In this document: piece by piece, positions 49,120 through 57,056 of the stretch | Layout of the letters: every line of letters begins with the position of its first letter | Position numbering within the stretch: the first letter of the stretch is position 1 | Virus record (IMG/VR): IMGVR_UViG_3300024999_000029 | Coordinates: 62,001 to 126,000 of that record | Source: a virus | Length of the DNA: 64,000 nucleotides | Direction: 5' to 3' (one strand) | The notes under the pieces: generated by a model | Told to the model about the DNA's origin: nothing | The model's database searches: none | What the model saw: only the letters and a program-made list of their open reading frames with translations | Program-made: the position numbers and the translations under genes

Positions 49120-50487
49120 ATGGGTATAGAAATTGATATAATTGCAAGAGCGTTAGCAAAACAAGCTATTACAAATAGCTTCATTAGCACTGGCACAGTA
49201 ATAAAACCAACAATTGAATATAACACAGGTGGCACTGTAACTGTAGGTTTAGGTACGTTCAGACTTTTCTCAACCACTGATTATACTGGAGCGCTTACAG
49301 AAAATGTTATTAATCAATCAAATGTTGCAGTGGTAGATGGGACAACAACCTATGTAATAGTTGAATATAATTCAGGCACCCCAAGATATAATGTTACAAC
49401 TGATTTGTCTAGTATTAATTTTTCAAATAATTTCCCTGTTTACACTGTTTTCCGAATAGGTGATGCGGCGGTTGATATTTTAGATTGGGACGAGCCAGCA
49501 TTAGGCTTGGCAAATAAACTTCTTCGTAGAAATATGGAGTGCAGACGATTTGAAAGAGTGTCTGGGTTAACTTTATCAGAAGAAGCTACAATGAAGATAA
49601 AAATATCAGAAGGGGCAGTATGGCAAGGAAGTTTTCGTAATTCTCGAAATGCTGTTGATTCTTCAGTAGATTTATGCTTTTTATATTATGATGATGGTGT
49701 TGGAGGCTATGCAAGTGCTGATATTACACAATATGACAACACGCATTATAATGATGGTTCTGGGATGTTGCAGACGCTGACTGATGGTAGGTATGCTGTA
49801 AACTGGGTATATCGTGCAATGGGAAAAGATGCAAATGCTATCATTGTTTATCTAGGCACTGGAGATTATACCTTAGAACAAGCTAAAGCTTCACAGCCGC
49901 CTAATACTTGGATAGGCGCATCTACCAATACAATGTTGGTTGGCAAAATAGTTGTACTAAAAGGTGCTAGTATGGCAACTCAAATTGATAGTGCGTTTAC
50001 AACTTTATTTGCCCCTGCTGTTGTAGCGCCACCAACGGGGATTGTTGGAGAAATAAAAGCATATGCTGGTGCTTCTGCTCCTTCGGGGTATTTGCTTTGT
50101 AATGGTTCGGCTATATCACGCTCAACTTATATAGATTTATTTAACATTTGCGGAACTTCCTACGGTGCAGGCGATGGCTCAACTACATTTAATATACCTA
50201 ATTTAAAAGGCAAGATACCTGTAGGACTAGATTCGACACAATCTGAATTTGACACATTAGGTGAGACAGGTGGCGCTAAGACACATACATTAACAGTAGA
50301 TCAAATGCCATCTCATACGCATCAATATAATGACACATATGGGGTACAAAATTTAGAGGGTGTATTTAATAATGCAAACGCTTGTGATGAGACAGAAAGA
50401 TGGGAAACAACAAGTTCAACTGGTGGAGGACAAGCACATAACAACTTACAACCTTATGTAGTAATGAATTACATAATCAAGTATTAG
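49120..50487 (+). CDS. Tail collar-domain protein, 455 aa
   Basis: ATG with AAAGGAG. The C-terminal third has the phage tail collar domain: 'GEIKAYAGASAPSGYLLCNG', 'YIDLFNICGTSYGAGDGSTT' and 'FNIPNLKGKIPVGLDSTQSE', then 'MPSHTHQYN' and 'NNLQPYVVMNYIIKY'. The N-terminal part is a beta-rich adhesin-like region. It likely forms tail fibre tips or collar appendages that contact the host. Confidence 0.85.
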   Translation: MGIEIDIIARALAKQAITNSFISTGTVIKPTIEYNTGGTVTVGLGTFRLFSTTDYTGALTENVINQSNVAVVDGTTTYVIVEYNSGTPRYNVTTDLSSINFSNNFPVYTVFRIGDAAVDILDWDEPALGLANKLLRRNMECRRFERVSGLTLSEEATMKIKISEGAVWQGSFRNSRNAVDSSVDLCFLYYDDGVGGYASADITQYDNTHYNDGSGMLQTLTDGRYAVNWVYRAMGKDANAIIVYLGTGDYTLEQAKASQPPNTWIGASTNTMLVGKIVVLKGASMATQIDSAFTTLFAPAVVAPPTGIVGEIKAYAGASAPSGYLLCNGSAISRSTYIDLFNICGTSYGAGDGSTTFNIPNLKGKIPVGLDSTQSEFDTLGETGGAKTHTLTVDQMPSHTHQYNDTYGVQNLEGVFNNANACDETERWETTSSTGGGQAHNNLQPYVVMNYIIKY

Positions 50488-50570
50488 GAGATACGAAAAC
50501 GGAATTTGTCATAGAAATTTTAACAGAGGAGTAAACAATAGAACAACATAACGAACTAAGAAACATACAC

Positions 50571-50606
50571 AAGCAGAGATTGATGTAATATTTAATCTCT
50601 GCTTTT
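50571..50606 (+). terminator. Intrinsic terminator after the collar gene
   Basis: AAGCAGAGATT (50571-50581) pairs perfectly with AATCTCTGCTT (50594-50604) around a 12-nt loop, then T-rich sequence. Confidence 0.85.
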
Positions 50607-50671
50607 ATTTAAAATATCGGTTTTATTTGAACACGTTAAAATTAATTAATAATGAATTAAAGGAGAAAATT

Positions 50672-51220
50672 ATGAAAATATTTGAACAAATCAAACCTAT
50701 CGAAATAAATTTCCAAGATGAACAAATACTGGTGAATCAACATATTTCACTATTAGACAAACGTGTTTTTGTGAACATATGTGTTGAAAAATATTTCATT
50801 AAAGATGAGGTTGCTGAAGAAATAATTGGGACTTCTGATTTTGAAAAAGATAATTCTTATTTTTATTGCATAATTAAATATATGACCAATATAGAAATTT
50901 CAGATGATATGATAATGTCAGACCTTTATGATAATATAGTTGGAAGTGGATTGTATGATTTAATTTACGATGCGATACCTTACAACATAAGAAGTGACAT
51001 TAATCGTAAAATTGAGGATTCTATTGATGATATTAAATATAAAATAAAAGAAAAAAATAGTATCAAAAATATAATATTTGACGCTATTCAGAATATATCC
51101 AAAATGATCCCTGATGAAAAAGAAATCCAGAAATTAATGAAGAAAGTGAAGAAAGAATTTGATAACTTTAACCCTAATAAAATGCAAGCAATGAATGACA
51201 TGATAAAAGCTGCAAAATAA
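50672..51220 (+). CDS. Tail assembly chaperone-like protein, 182 aa
   Basis: The ATG at 50672 has AAAGGAG; a longer frame lacks an RBS. 'MKIFEQIKPIEINFQDEQIL' then beta and helical segments, ending in a charged helix (IQKLMKKVKKEFDNF). Location before the tape measure and overall layout fit tail assembly chaperones. No clear slippery frameshift site was seen at its end. Confidence 0.5.
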   Translation: MKIFEQIKPIEINFQDEQILVNQHISLLDKRVFVNICVEKYFIKDEVAEEIIGTSDFEKDNSYFYCIIKYMTNIEISDDMIMSDLYDNIVGSGLYDLIYDAIPYNIRSDINRKIEDSIDDIKYKIKEKNSIKNIIFDAIQNISKMIPDEKEIQKLMKKVKKEFDNFNPNKMQAMNDMIKAAK

Positions 51221-51327
51221 CAAATTAATGAAACAGATATTTTATTAAAATTTAGGATTTGAAAAACGGAGCATAAGCGAGCTATAGTGAGTATGAGTGA
51301 GTTTGGTTTTTGGAAAGTGGTGATAAA

Positions 51328-51783
51328 ATGGCTACAATTGCAGAGCAGTTGAAGTTAATAGAAAAGCATATACAGCTTAAAATACAAGATGCAATGCAGA
51401 AAGAAGTTGCAGAAACAGTTAGAAAGACAATGCAAGACCATATACAAAAAGATGTTTATAATACATATATTCCTTATTCAAAAGGTGGTGTAACGCCTCA
51501 TTATAAAAGAACTTATAAATTAATTGCAGATAATACTATAAGAAGTAAAATGATTAATAATAATACCTTACAAGTCACTAATGAAAGAGAAGAAGATGGG
51601 ATAGATATTGTAAAAGTCATCGAATACGGAAAAGGTTATACGTGGGGTTACACAAGAGATTTAGATGAAGAGATTGGAGCTAGACCGTTTATAAAAAACA
51701 CCAGAGAAGATTTAAGGATAAATAAGCAGCATGTAAGGGCTTTGAAATTAGGGTTAATAAGAAATGGCGTAAAAGTTGTTTAA
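51328..51783 (+). CDS. HK97 gp10-like tail completion protein, 151 aa
   Basis: Start at 51328 after GTGGTG. 'GVTPHYKRTYKLIADNTIRS', 'GKGYTWGYTRDLDEEIGARP' and 'FIKNTREDLRINKQHVRALK' match the HK97 gp10-type pattern: aromatic glycine loop, 'RPF', long C-terminal helix. It usually sits before the tube gene; here it lies after the collar gene, an unusual order. Confidence 0.65.
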   Translation: MATIAEQLKLIEKHIQLKIQDAMQKEVAETVRKTMQDHIQKDVYNTYIPYSKGGVTPHYKRTYKLIADNTIRSKMINNNTLQVTNEREEDGIDIVKVIEYGKGYTWGYTRDLDEEIGARPFIKNTREDLRINKQHVRALKLGLIRNGVKVV

Positions 51784-51800
51784 ATAAAATGTGCTTTTAC

Positions 51801-51828
51801 AGAGTAGGGAGAAATCTCTACTCTTTTT
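51801..51828 (+). terminator. Intrinsic terminator before the recombinase gene
   Basis: AGAGTAG ... CTACTCT with inner GAG/CTC pairing and a short loop, followed by five T. Confidence 0.8.
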
Positions 51829-51880
51829 GTTTTGGAAATTATTAATTTATATAGATATTAAATATAAAAGGCGGTGGAAT

Positions 51881-52906
51881 ATGCCAAGAAAAACTTTTAG
51901 AAATGTAATAACTACTCCAGAGCTAATAGAACAAATAAATCCCGTAAATAAAAACTTAATGAAGCGATACTTAAAAGAAAAAAATACAAGATGTGCTGAT
52001 GGAACAATAGAAGGATATGAGAGTGATTTAAACATATTCTTTACTTGGAATCTATTAAATAATGAAAATAAAGAATTCCCATTTATTAAAAAAATAGAAA
52101 TGGCTGACTTTTTTAGTTATTCCGTAGATGAATTGCAATGGGGTTCGAGCAGATTTGGTAGAGTAAGATCGGCATTAAGCCAATTATCTGTTTTTATAGA
52201 AAAATTTTATGATGAAGATTATCCTGCTTTTCGTAACGTAGTTATAAAATCTATAGAGCTAATGCCAAAGGTTCTTAAAAGAGAAAAAACTATTTTATCT
52301 GAAGACCAGATTAATGGATTGCTTAACTATCTTAAAAATGAAATAAATAAGCCGCAGGAAGCTTGTTTACTTGCTATTGCAATAAGTAGCGGAGCCAGAA
52401 TTTCCGAATGGCTTAGATTTACAACATCAATTATAGACGAAAACAATACGGCTTTTGATGACATATTTTTAGAAACATTGAAAGAGATCAAGACGAAGGG
52501 TCGAACAAAGGCTGGCAAAATGTTGATAAAATATTTGATAAAAGACACATTCTTACCATATTACAAAGATTGGCTTATAGAACGTGAAAAAATAATGAAA
52601 AAGAATAATAAAGAGCATGATTTTATTTTTATTAAAAGTAATGGAGAGCCAGCCACAGAATCTACTGTAAGAAGTTGGGTAATGAAGTGGGAGAAACATC
52701 TTGAAGTAAATTTTTATCCGCATTGCCTAAGGCATTATATCGTAACTCACTTAACTAGACTTGGATTAGGTAGTGATTTCATTATAGCCATTATGGGTTG
52801 GACATCATCGGATATGTACAAGATCTACAACGACCTTTCAGCCAAAGAAACCAAGTGGAAAGACTTAGATAAGCTAAAAGGACATTTAGACAAACAAAAT
52901 AAATAA
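51881..52906 (+). CDS. Second tyrosine recombinase, inside the tail operon, 341 aa
   Basis: The ATG at 51881 has AAGGCGGTG. The catalytic set is more canonical than in the recombinase at 16739: R173 (SSGARISEW), lysine near 204-206 (EIKTKG), H281-x-x-R284 (PHCLRHYIVTH), W307 in the second-histidine position (IMGWTSSD), and Y313 or Y316 (DMYKIYND). The core-binding domain covers about residues 20-115. It is bracketed by terminators, so it looks like an independent unit set into the structural operon. It may be an integrase, an invertase-like enzyme or an Xer-type resolvase. Confidence 0.85.
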   Translation: MPRKTFRNVITTPELIEQINPVNKNLMKRYLKEKNTRCADGTIEGYESDLNIFFTWNLLNNENKEFPFIKKIEMADFFSYSVDELQWGSSRFGRVRSALSQLSVFIEKFYDEDYPAFRNVVIKSIELMPKVLKREKTILSEDQINGLLNYLKNEINKPQEACLLAIAISSGARISEWLRFTTSIIDENNTAFDDIFLETLKEIKTKGRTKAGKMLIKYLIKDTFLPYYKDWLIEREKIMKKNNKEHDFIFIKSNGEPATESTVRSWVMKWEKHLEVNFYPHCLRHYIVTHLTRLGLGSDFIIAIMGWTSSDMYKIYNDLSAKETKWKDLDKLKGHLDKQNK

Positions 52907-52932
52907 TAAAACCCTTATTTTAACAAAATCTA

Positions 52933-52959
52933 GCCTTAGAGCCTCAACCACTCTAGGGC
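52933..52959 (+). terminator. Hairpin after the second recombinase gene
   Basis: GCCTTAGAG (52933-52941) pairs with CTCTAGGGC (52951-52959), 9 bp with one G-U, followed by TTTATAAT. Probable terminator of the recombinase unit. Confidence 0.7.
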
Positions 52960-52962
52960 TTT

Positions 52963-53018
52963 ATAATCTTCATTTTTGAGTTCATTGTAGTGGATTGAAA
53001 AGTGAAGATTATTTTTTT
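52963..53018 (+). terminator. Long-loop hairpin and T-run before the tape measure
   Basis: ATAATCTTCA (52963-52972) pairs perfectly with TGAAGATTAT (53003-53012) around a 30-nt loop, followed by seven T. It could be a conditional terminator or an att-like dyad next to the recombinase gene. Confidence 0.6.
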
Positions 53019-53049
53019 ATGAAATTTATTGAGAGGAGATGATGCACTT

Positions 53050-55004
53050 ATGAATGATATGTCAATTGTATTAGGTACTAAGATAGATACTTCCGCAACT
53101 CAGGTAGCAAAGCTAGAAGAACAGATTAAAGTTCTGTCTAAACAAATAAAAACTGCAATATCAGTAAAGTTAAGTATAGACTCTAAAGACATCCAGTTTA
53201 TTACTGAAAAAATAAATGAAGCTCAGAAAAAAGCATCTGTTAGTGGGAAAAATCTATCAAAAATTAAAGTATTTGACAGAGAAAAACTTGAAGAAGACGG
53301 CAGACAGTTTTATATGTCAGCGAATGGAATAGTCAACAGAATAAAAAAAGATTTTAAATCTCTTGGGGATGTAAATGTAGACATATTCAAAAATGCTAAA
53401 GGTCAAATAACTGGATTTAACGCTGAAGTTAAAAAATTAGACGGAACTATTGAAAAGCTGAGATTTGATCAAGCAAAAATTAAAACAGGTAACAGCACTC
53501 AAAAAGGATTTGTTTTAAGTAATTCGCTTTTAAATGACACTAATGCTGGAAATAATTTAAATGCTACTTTGAATAAATTACAGCAATATCAAACTAAGAT
53601 TGATAAAATTAAAGAAAGTTTTTCCAGCTCAGCAGGTGTAAAGGATCAAACTAATCTTACCCGTTTGAATACCGAATATTCATCTATATTAAACCAAATT
53701 GAGAAGGTTCGTAAATCTCAGGCGTATATGTCTGATGAACAAAAGAGAAATATTGATAAGCAAATAAACTCTTTAACCTCTTTGTCAAATAAATATAAGA
53801 ATATTGAGAATGTCCAAAAAAATAGTCAGGGGAAGCAAGCTACCACCGCACAAGACGTTTCTGGAGTCGTAAAATTACAACAATCATTAGAGAAAATACA
53901 ACAGAAATATTCTTCTATTAAAAGCGGTATTAGTGACCCACTTAAACTTCAGGAATTAAACACTCAATTTGACGTAATTACAAATAAAATTACAGAATTA
54001 AAAAATAAGACAGCTAGTGGTGTGATAAATAAATCCGAATTAATTAATAATAAAACACAAATCGGACAATTAAATCACGAATTAGACTTAATGGCAAAAA
54101 AATATAAAGATTTACAAGGTTCTACTTCAGGCACTAAGACAAATGTTTTAAATTCTCAAGCAATTGAAAATGAAATTCAAAAAATAAATAACTCTCTTGC
54201 TAGATTAAAGGTTAATAAAGATAAAGTATTTGCAGATACAAGGGTTTCTACCGAAGTAGATAAACTAACCCAAATGGAGCAATCTTTTAAAAGAGGTGAA
54301 ATTTCAGCCAAAACTTATGCTTTACAAATGGATAATATACGGACTAAGGTTGCTCAAGTTTCTGGAGAATTTCAAAATATAACTAAAGATGGATATAATT
54401 TTACTCAAATGATTGAATTAGCGGCAAAAAAAATAGTCATATGGGCTATTAGTACGCAATTAATCTACGGTTCATTAAGAAAAATACAAGAAGGACTTTC
54501 TTTTATCGAAGATATGAACAAAGTATTTGTAAATCTCCAAATGGAAATGACAAATACCAAACTTGTTTTTAGTGATATAACTAAAATTGCAAATGACTAT
54601 GCTGTTGCAATGGGTTCTACGACTGCTAATGTAATGAAAGCAATATCTGTTTTTGGTACTTACACATCGACTATGGATGAAGTTTTGCAGAAATCTAAAG
54701 CTGCTATAATTTTAAGCAACATCACAGGGCAAAATGTAGAACAAACTGCTGATGCGCTCATGGGAACTCTTGCCCAGTTTAATTTACAAGCAGAAGATTC
54801 TATGCACGTAGCTGATATTATTACAGGAACAGCCCGCCAGCTTCAGTTAGATTACCCAAGGGCAATTCAAGAAATAAGTGATGGTTTACGAACCGTGGGA
54901 AGCGTAGCAAAAGAAAGTAAAGTACCAATTGAATTACTATCATCTATGCTTGGAACATTAACTGAAAAGACGAGAAGGAGCGGTACGGAAATAGCCAATT
55001 CCCT
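53050..55004 (+). CDS. Tape measure protein, exon 1 of 3
   Basis: The ATG at 53050 is preceded by GAGAGGAG; an upstream TTG overlaps the RBS. This exon encodes an N-terminal coiled-coil region and most of the conserved TP901-type tape-measure domain (MEMTNTKLVFSDITKIANDY, then 'QTADALMGTLAQFNLQAEDS', then 'EKTRRSGTEIANSL'). It ends within a Leu codon at 55004. Joined to exon 2 it reads '...ANSLRTIFGRILNVG', as in intact homologues. The three exons total 6,210 nt, exactly 2,070 codons. The protein sets tail length and is injected with DNA. Confidence 0.85.
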
Positions 55005-55193
55005 AAATTTTGGGGCTATAGCGGCATAATAAATAAACTGCTATAGAAAATTCTCTCTAATGGTTACAATTTTTGTGGTAAAAAATTGTAGTTAACTTGG
55101 AAGTCCTATGGCGGGACGACAGGGGCGAACTTATATTGATTAATTTAATATATAAATTTTAAAAAGATAGGTGGGAGTAATTGCCCCATTAAA

Positions 55194-55228
55194 AAAGAGT
55201 AGATTCCTAAACTACTCTTTCTTTTTTT
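55194..55228 (+). terminator. Terminator-like hairpin inside intron 1
   Basis: AAAGAGTAG (55194-55202) pairs with CTACTCTTT (55212-55220), followed by a T-rich run, 40 nt before the endonuclease start. It may limit read-through from the tail operon or isolate the ORF. It lies outside the ribozyme core. Confidence 0.6.
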
Positions 55229-55269
55229 GTTGTTTTTAGGAAAAGAAATATTCTATAGGAGGAATTGCA

Positions 55270-56295
55270 ATGAATGAAAATAAAATATACTATGTTTACG
55301 AGTGGATAAGATTAGATACTAATGAACCTTTTTATGTAGGTAAAGGTCATGGAGATAGGTATTTTAGAACAAATAGCAGAAGTGATTATTTTAAGAATAT
55401 ATATAAAAAAGTACCAACAGCTGTGTCTATTTTAATTGAAAATTTATCAGAAAAAGAAGCGTTGGAATATGAGTGCTGGTACATAAACGAATATAAATTT
55501 GTATTTGGATATGATTTGTGCAATCTTACAGACGGTGGAGATGGAATTAGTGGATATAAGCATACCGAAGAAAACATTAAAAAAAATAGAATGCAAACGC
55601 ATGGATTTGATATAGAAGAATATAAGGACAACATTATTGATATGTATTGTAATAAATCCGCATCAACTTATGATATTGCCAATACTTATGGCGTAAGCGA
55701 TGTATGCATTGGAAGAGTATTGAGGAAATTTAGTATTCCACTAAGAATCAGTGGGCAAGGCAATGTGAAATATACTGGGTTGAAAAGATATAATACAAAA
55801 TGCGTCTTAATAAAAGATATAAATAATAATATCATTGATTGTTTTGAGTCGTTTACTAGTGCTGGAATATGGATATCTAAAATTGGATTAACAAATCACC
55901 CAAACGGAGGCAAGAAAGCTATCCGTGTAAACATAGATACAAATATTAATTATAAAGGATTATTATTTTATGCTATTAACACATCGGAATATTATGATTA
56001 TAATCTTAATAGGAATGATTTTGTTAATTTTTATATCAATGATTTAAATATACAATCAGCAGGAAATTCAAATATTATCGAGATGTATGGGAATAAAAAC
56101 ACTTTGATTAATACATTTGGTTCACTAACTCAGTGTGCGAATTGGTTAGTAGAAACGAAATTTACAAATTCATTTAGTTCGGCAAATGATGCAATATATA
56201 GAAGTAATAAAAATAATAAATTTTATAAAAAACAATATAAATTTAAAATATACTCCAAAAGTGAATATAACCAAAAAATAAATCAAGCAGTTTAA
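55270..56295 (+). CDS. GIY-YIG homing endonuclease, 341 aa
   Basis: ATG with ATAGGAGG. The N-terminal GIY-YIG domain is 'YYVYEWIRLDTNEPFYVGKG' with 'KGHGDRYFR' and a catalytic-type Glu in 'LTDGGDGI...HTEENIKKN' surroundings. DNA-binding repeats follow, including HTH-like 'TYDIANTYGVSDVCIGRVLR' and two 'nuclease-associated modular' units (FESFTSAGIWISKIG; FGSLTQCANWLVETK). It would cut the unoccupied tape-measure gene and drive intron homing. Frame intact. Confidence 0.85.
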   Translation: MNENKIYYVYEWIRLDTNEPFYVGKGHGDRYFRTNSRSDYFKNIYKKVPTAVSILIENLSEKEALEYECWYINEYKFVFGYDLCNLTDGGDGISGYKHTEENIKKNRMQTHGFDIEEYKDNIIDMYCNKSASTYDIANTYGVSDVCIGRVLRKFSIPLRISGQGNVKYTGLKRYNTKCVLIKDINNNIIDCFESFTSAGIWISKIGLTNHPNGGKKAIRVNIDTNINYKGLLFYAINTSEYYDYNLNRNDFVNFYINDLNIQSAGNSNIIEMYGNKNTLINTFGSLTQCANWLVETKFTNSFSSANDAIYRSNKNNKFYKKQYKFKIYSKSEYNQKINQAV

Positions 56296-56423
56296 CATAG
56301 TACCACCTATGGTTTGATTTATTATTTAATCAATATGAGACGCTGAACGACTTAATGAGAGAAGTCCATTTATAATGGATGTGCGAAAGTCTGAACTCCC
56401 CCATATGCCGATTTAGAAAAGGG

Positions 56424-56518
56424 AGAGAAATGGTCGCTGGTAATCAGACCAGCTAAAGAAGAACCGTTTCCGCTATTCAGTGCGAATAGTCAGTAGCCTT
56501 AAATCAAGGTGAAAGTAA
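56424..56518 (+). repeat. 95-bp repeat, copy 1 (intron 1 3' domain)
   Basis: Identical over 95 bp to 56954-57048. It contains hairpins TGGTC/GACCA, CTATT/GAATAG and CCTT/AAGG, so it is a folded peripheral domain after P9. It begins AGAGAAATGGTCGCTGGTAA and ends GGTGAAAGTAA. Confidence 0.9.
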
Positions 56519-56525
56519 TAGAATG

Positions 56526-56748
56526 AAGAACAATTTTCGGAAGAATTTTAAATGTTGGCGAAGATGCAGACTCTGAGTCATTTAAGAAAGTTGAAAAATC
56601 ATTAGATAATATTGGTGTTAAAATTAGAGAAATTGGTGGAGATGGTCAAACTCTACGTCCAGTCGGTGATATATTATCTGATTTAGCAAGTAAGTGGGAT
56701 ACACTTTCTGACACACAAAGACAGTCCATCGCAATGGATTCTGCGGGT
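56526..56748 (+). CDS. Tape measure protein, exon 2 of 3
   Basis: 223-nt exon between the two introns. It reads '(L)RTIFGRILNVGEDADSE', 'KVEKSLDNIGVKIREIGG' and 'RPVGDILSDLASKWDTLS', up to 'SIAMDSAG' at 56748. This is a conserved part of the tape-measure domain. It has no stop in the joined frame and no start or RBS of its own, so it is translated only after splicing. Confidence 0.85.
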
Positions 56749-57056
56749 AGACATACATGCCCGAATATACAGTAATGTATATAAAGAAATTGGCTATATC
56801 GGTGAAACCCCAAACCGTAAAGGACGGTGGGCAATACCGAGAGAAGGCTTTTATTTGATATAGCTTATTTATTCAAATAAAAGAACTCGTAACGACTGCA
56901 AGCCAATCCCCTTCATAGGGTGAAGATACAGTCTGATCTATATGGAGACATATAGAGAAATGGTCGCTGGTAATCAGACCAGCTAAAGAAGAACCGTTTC
57001 CGCTATTCAGTGCGAATAGTCAGTAGCCTTAAATCAAGGTGAAAGTAACAGTTTTG
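56749..57056 (+). ncRNA. Group I intron 2 in the tape-measure gene, no ORF
   Basis: 308 nt. P1 pairs exon CGGGU (56744-56748) with GCCCG (56759-56763), with U-G at the splice site. Core sequence includes ATCGGTGAAACCC and GGGCAATACCGAGAG. P7 is GACTG/CAGTC (56894-56898, 56929-56933) with a CCC/GGG P8 between. P9 is CTATAT/ATATAG. The intron ends with G at 57056. Removing it joins 'DSAG' to 'MYRKNIFMTLMENY', the expected tape-measure sequence. Confidence 0.85.
56954..57048 (+). repeat. 95-bp repeat, copy 2 (intron 2 3' domain)
   Basis: Identical to 56424-56518, while the remaining core sequences of the two introns differ clearly. The junction is just after P9 in both introns. Confidence 0.9.

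Larger units (their letters stand above)
55005..56525 (+). ncRNA. Group I intron 1 in the tape-measure gene, with GIY-YIG ORF
   Basis: P1 pairs exon CCCU (55001-55004) with GGGG (55012-55015), giving U-G at the splice site. P7 is GACTT/AAGTC (56349-56353, 56387-56391), with P8 between (TCCAT/ATGGA). P9 is CTCCC/GGGAG. The intron ends with G at 56525, and the exon resumes so that the protein frame continues. P2 (CTATAG/CTATAG) lies just inside the 5' end. The endonuclease ORF lies upstream of P7. The 3' domain is shared with intron 2. Confidence 0.85.

Noticed and set aside
56424-57048. Insertion-sequence-like direct repeat pair
   Set aside because: No transposase between the copies and both copies fold as the 3' part of a group I intron.
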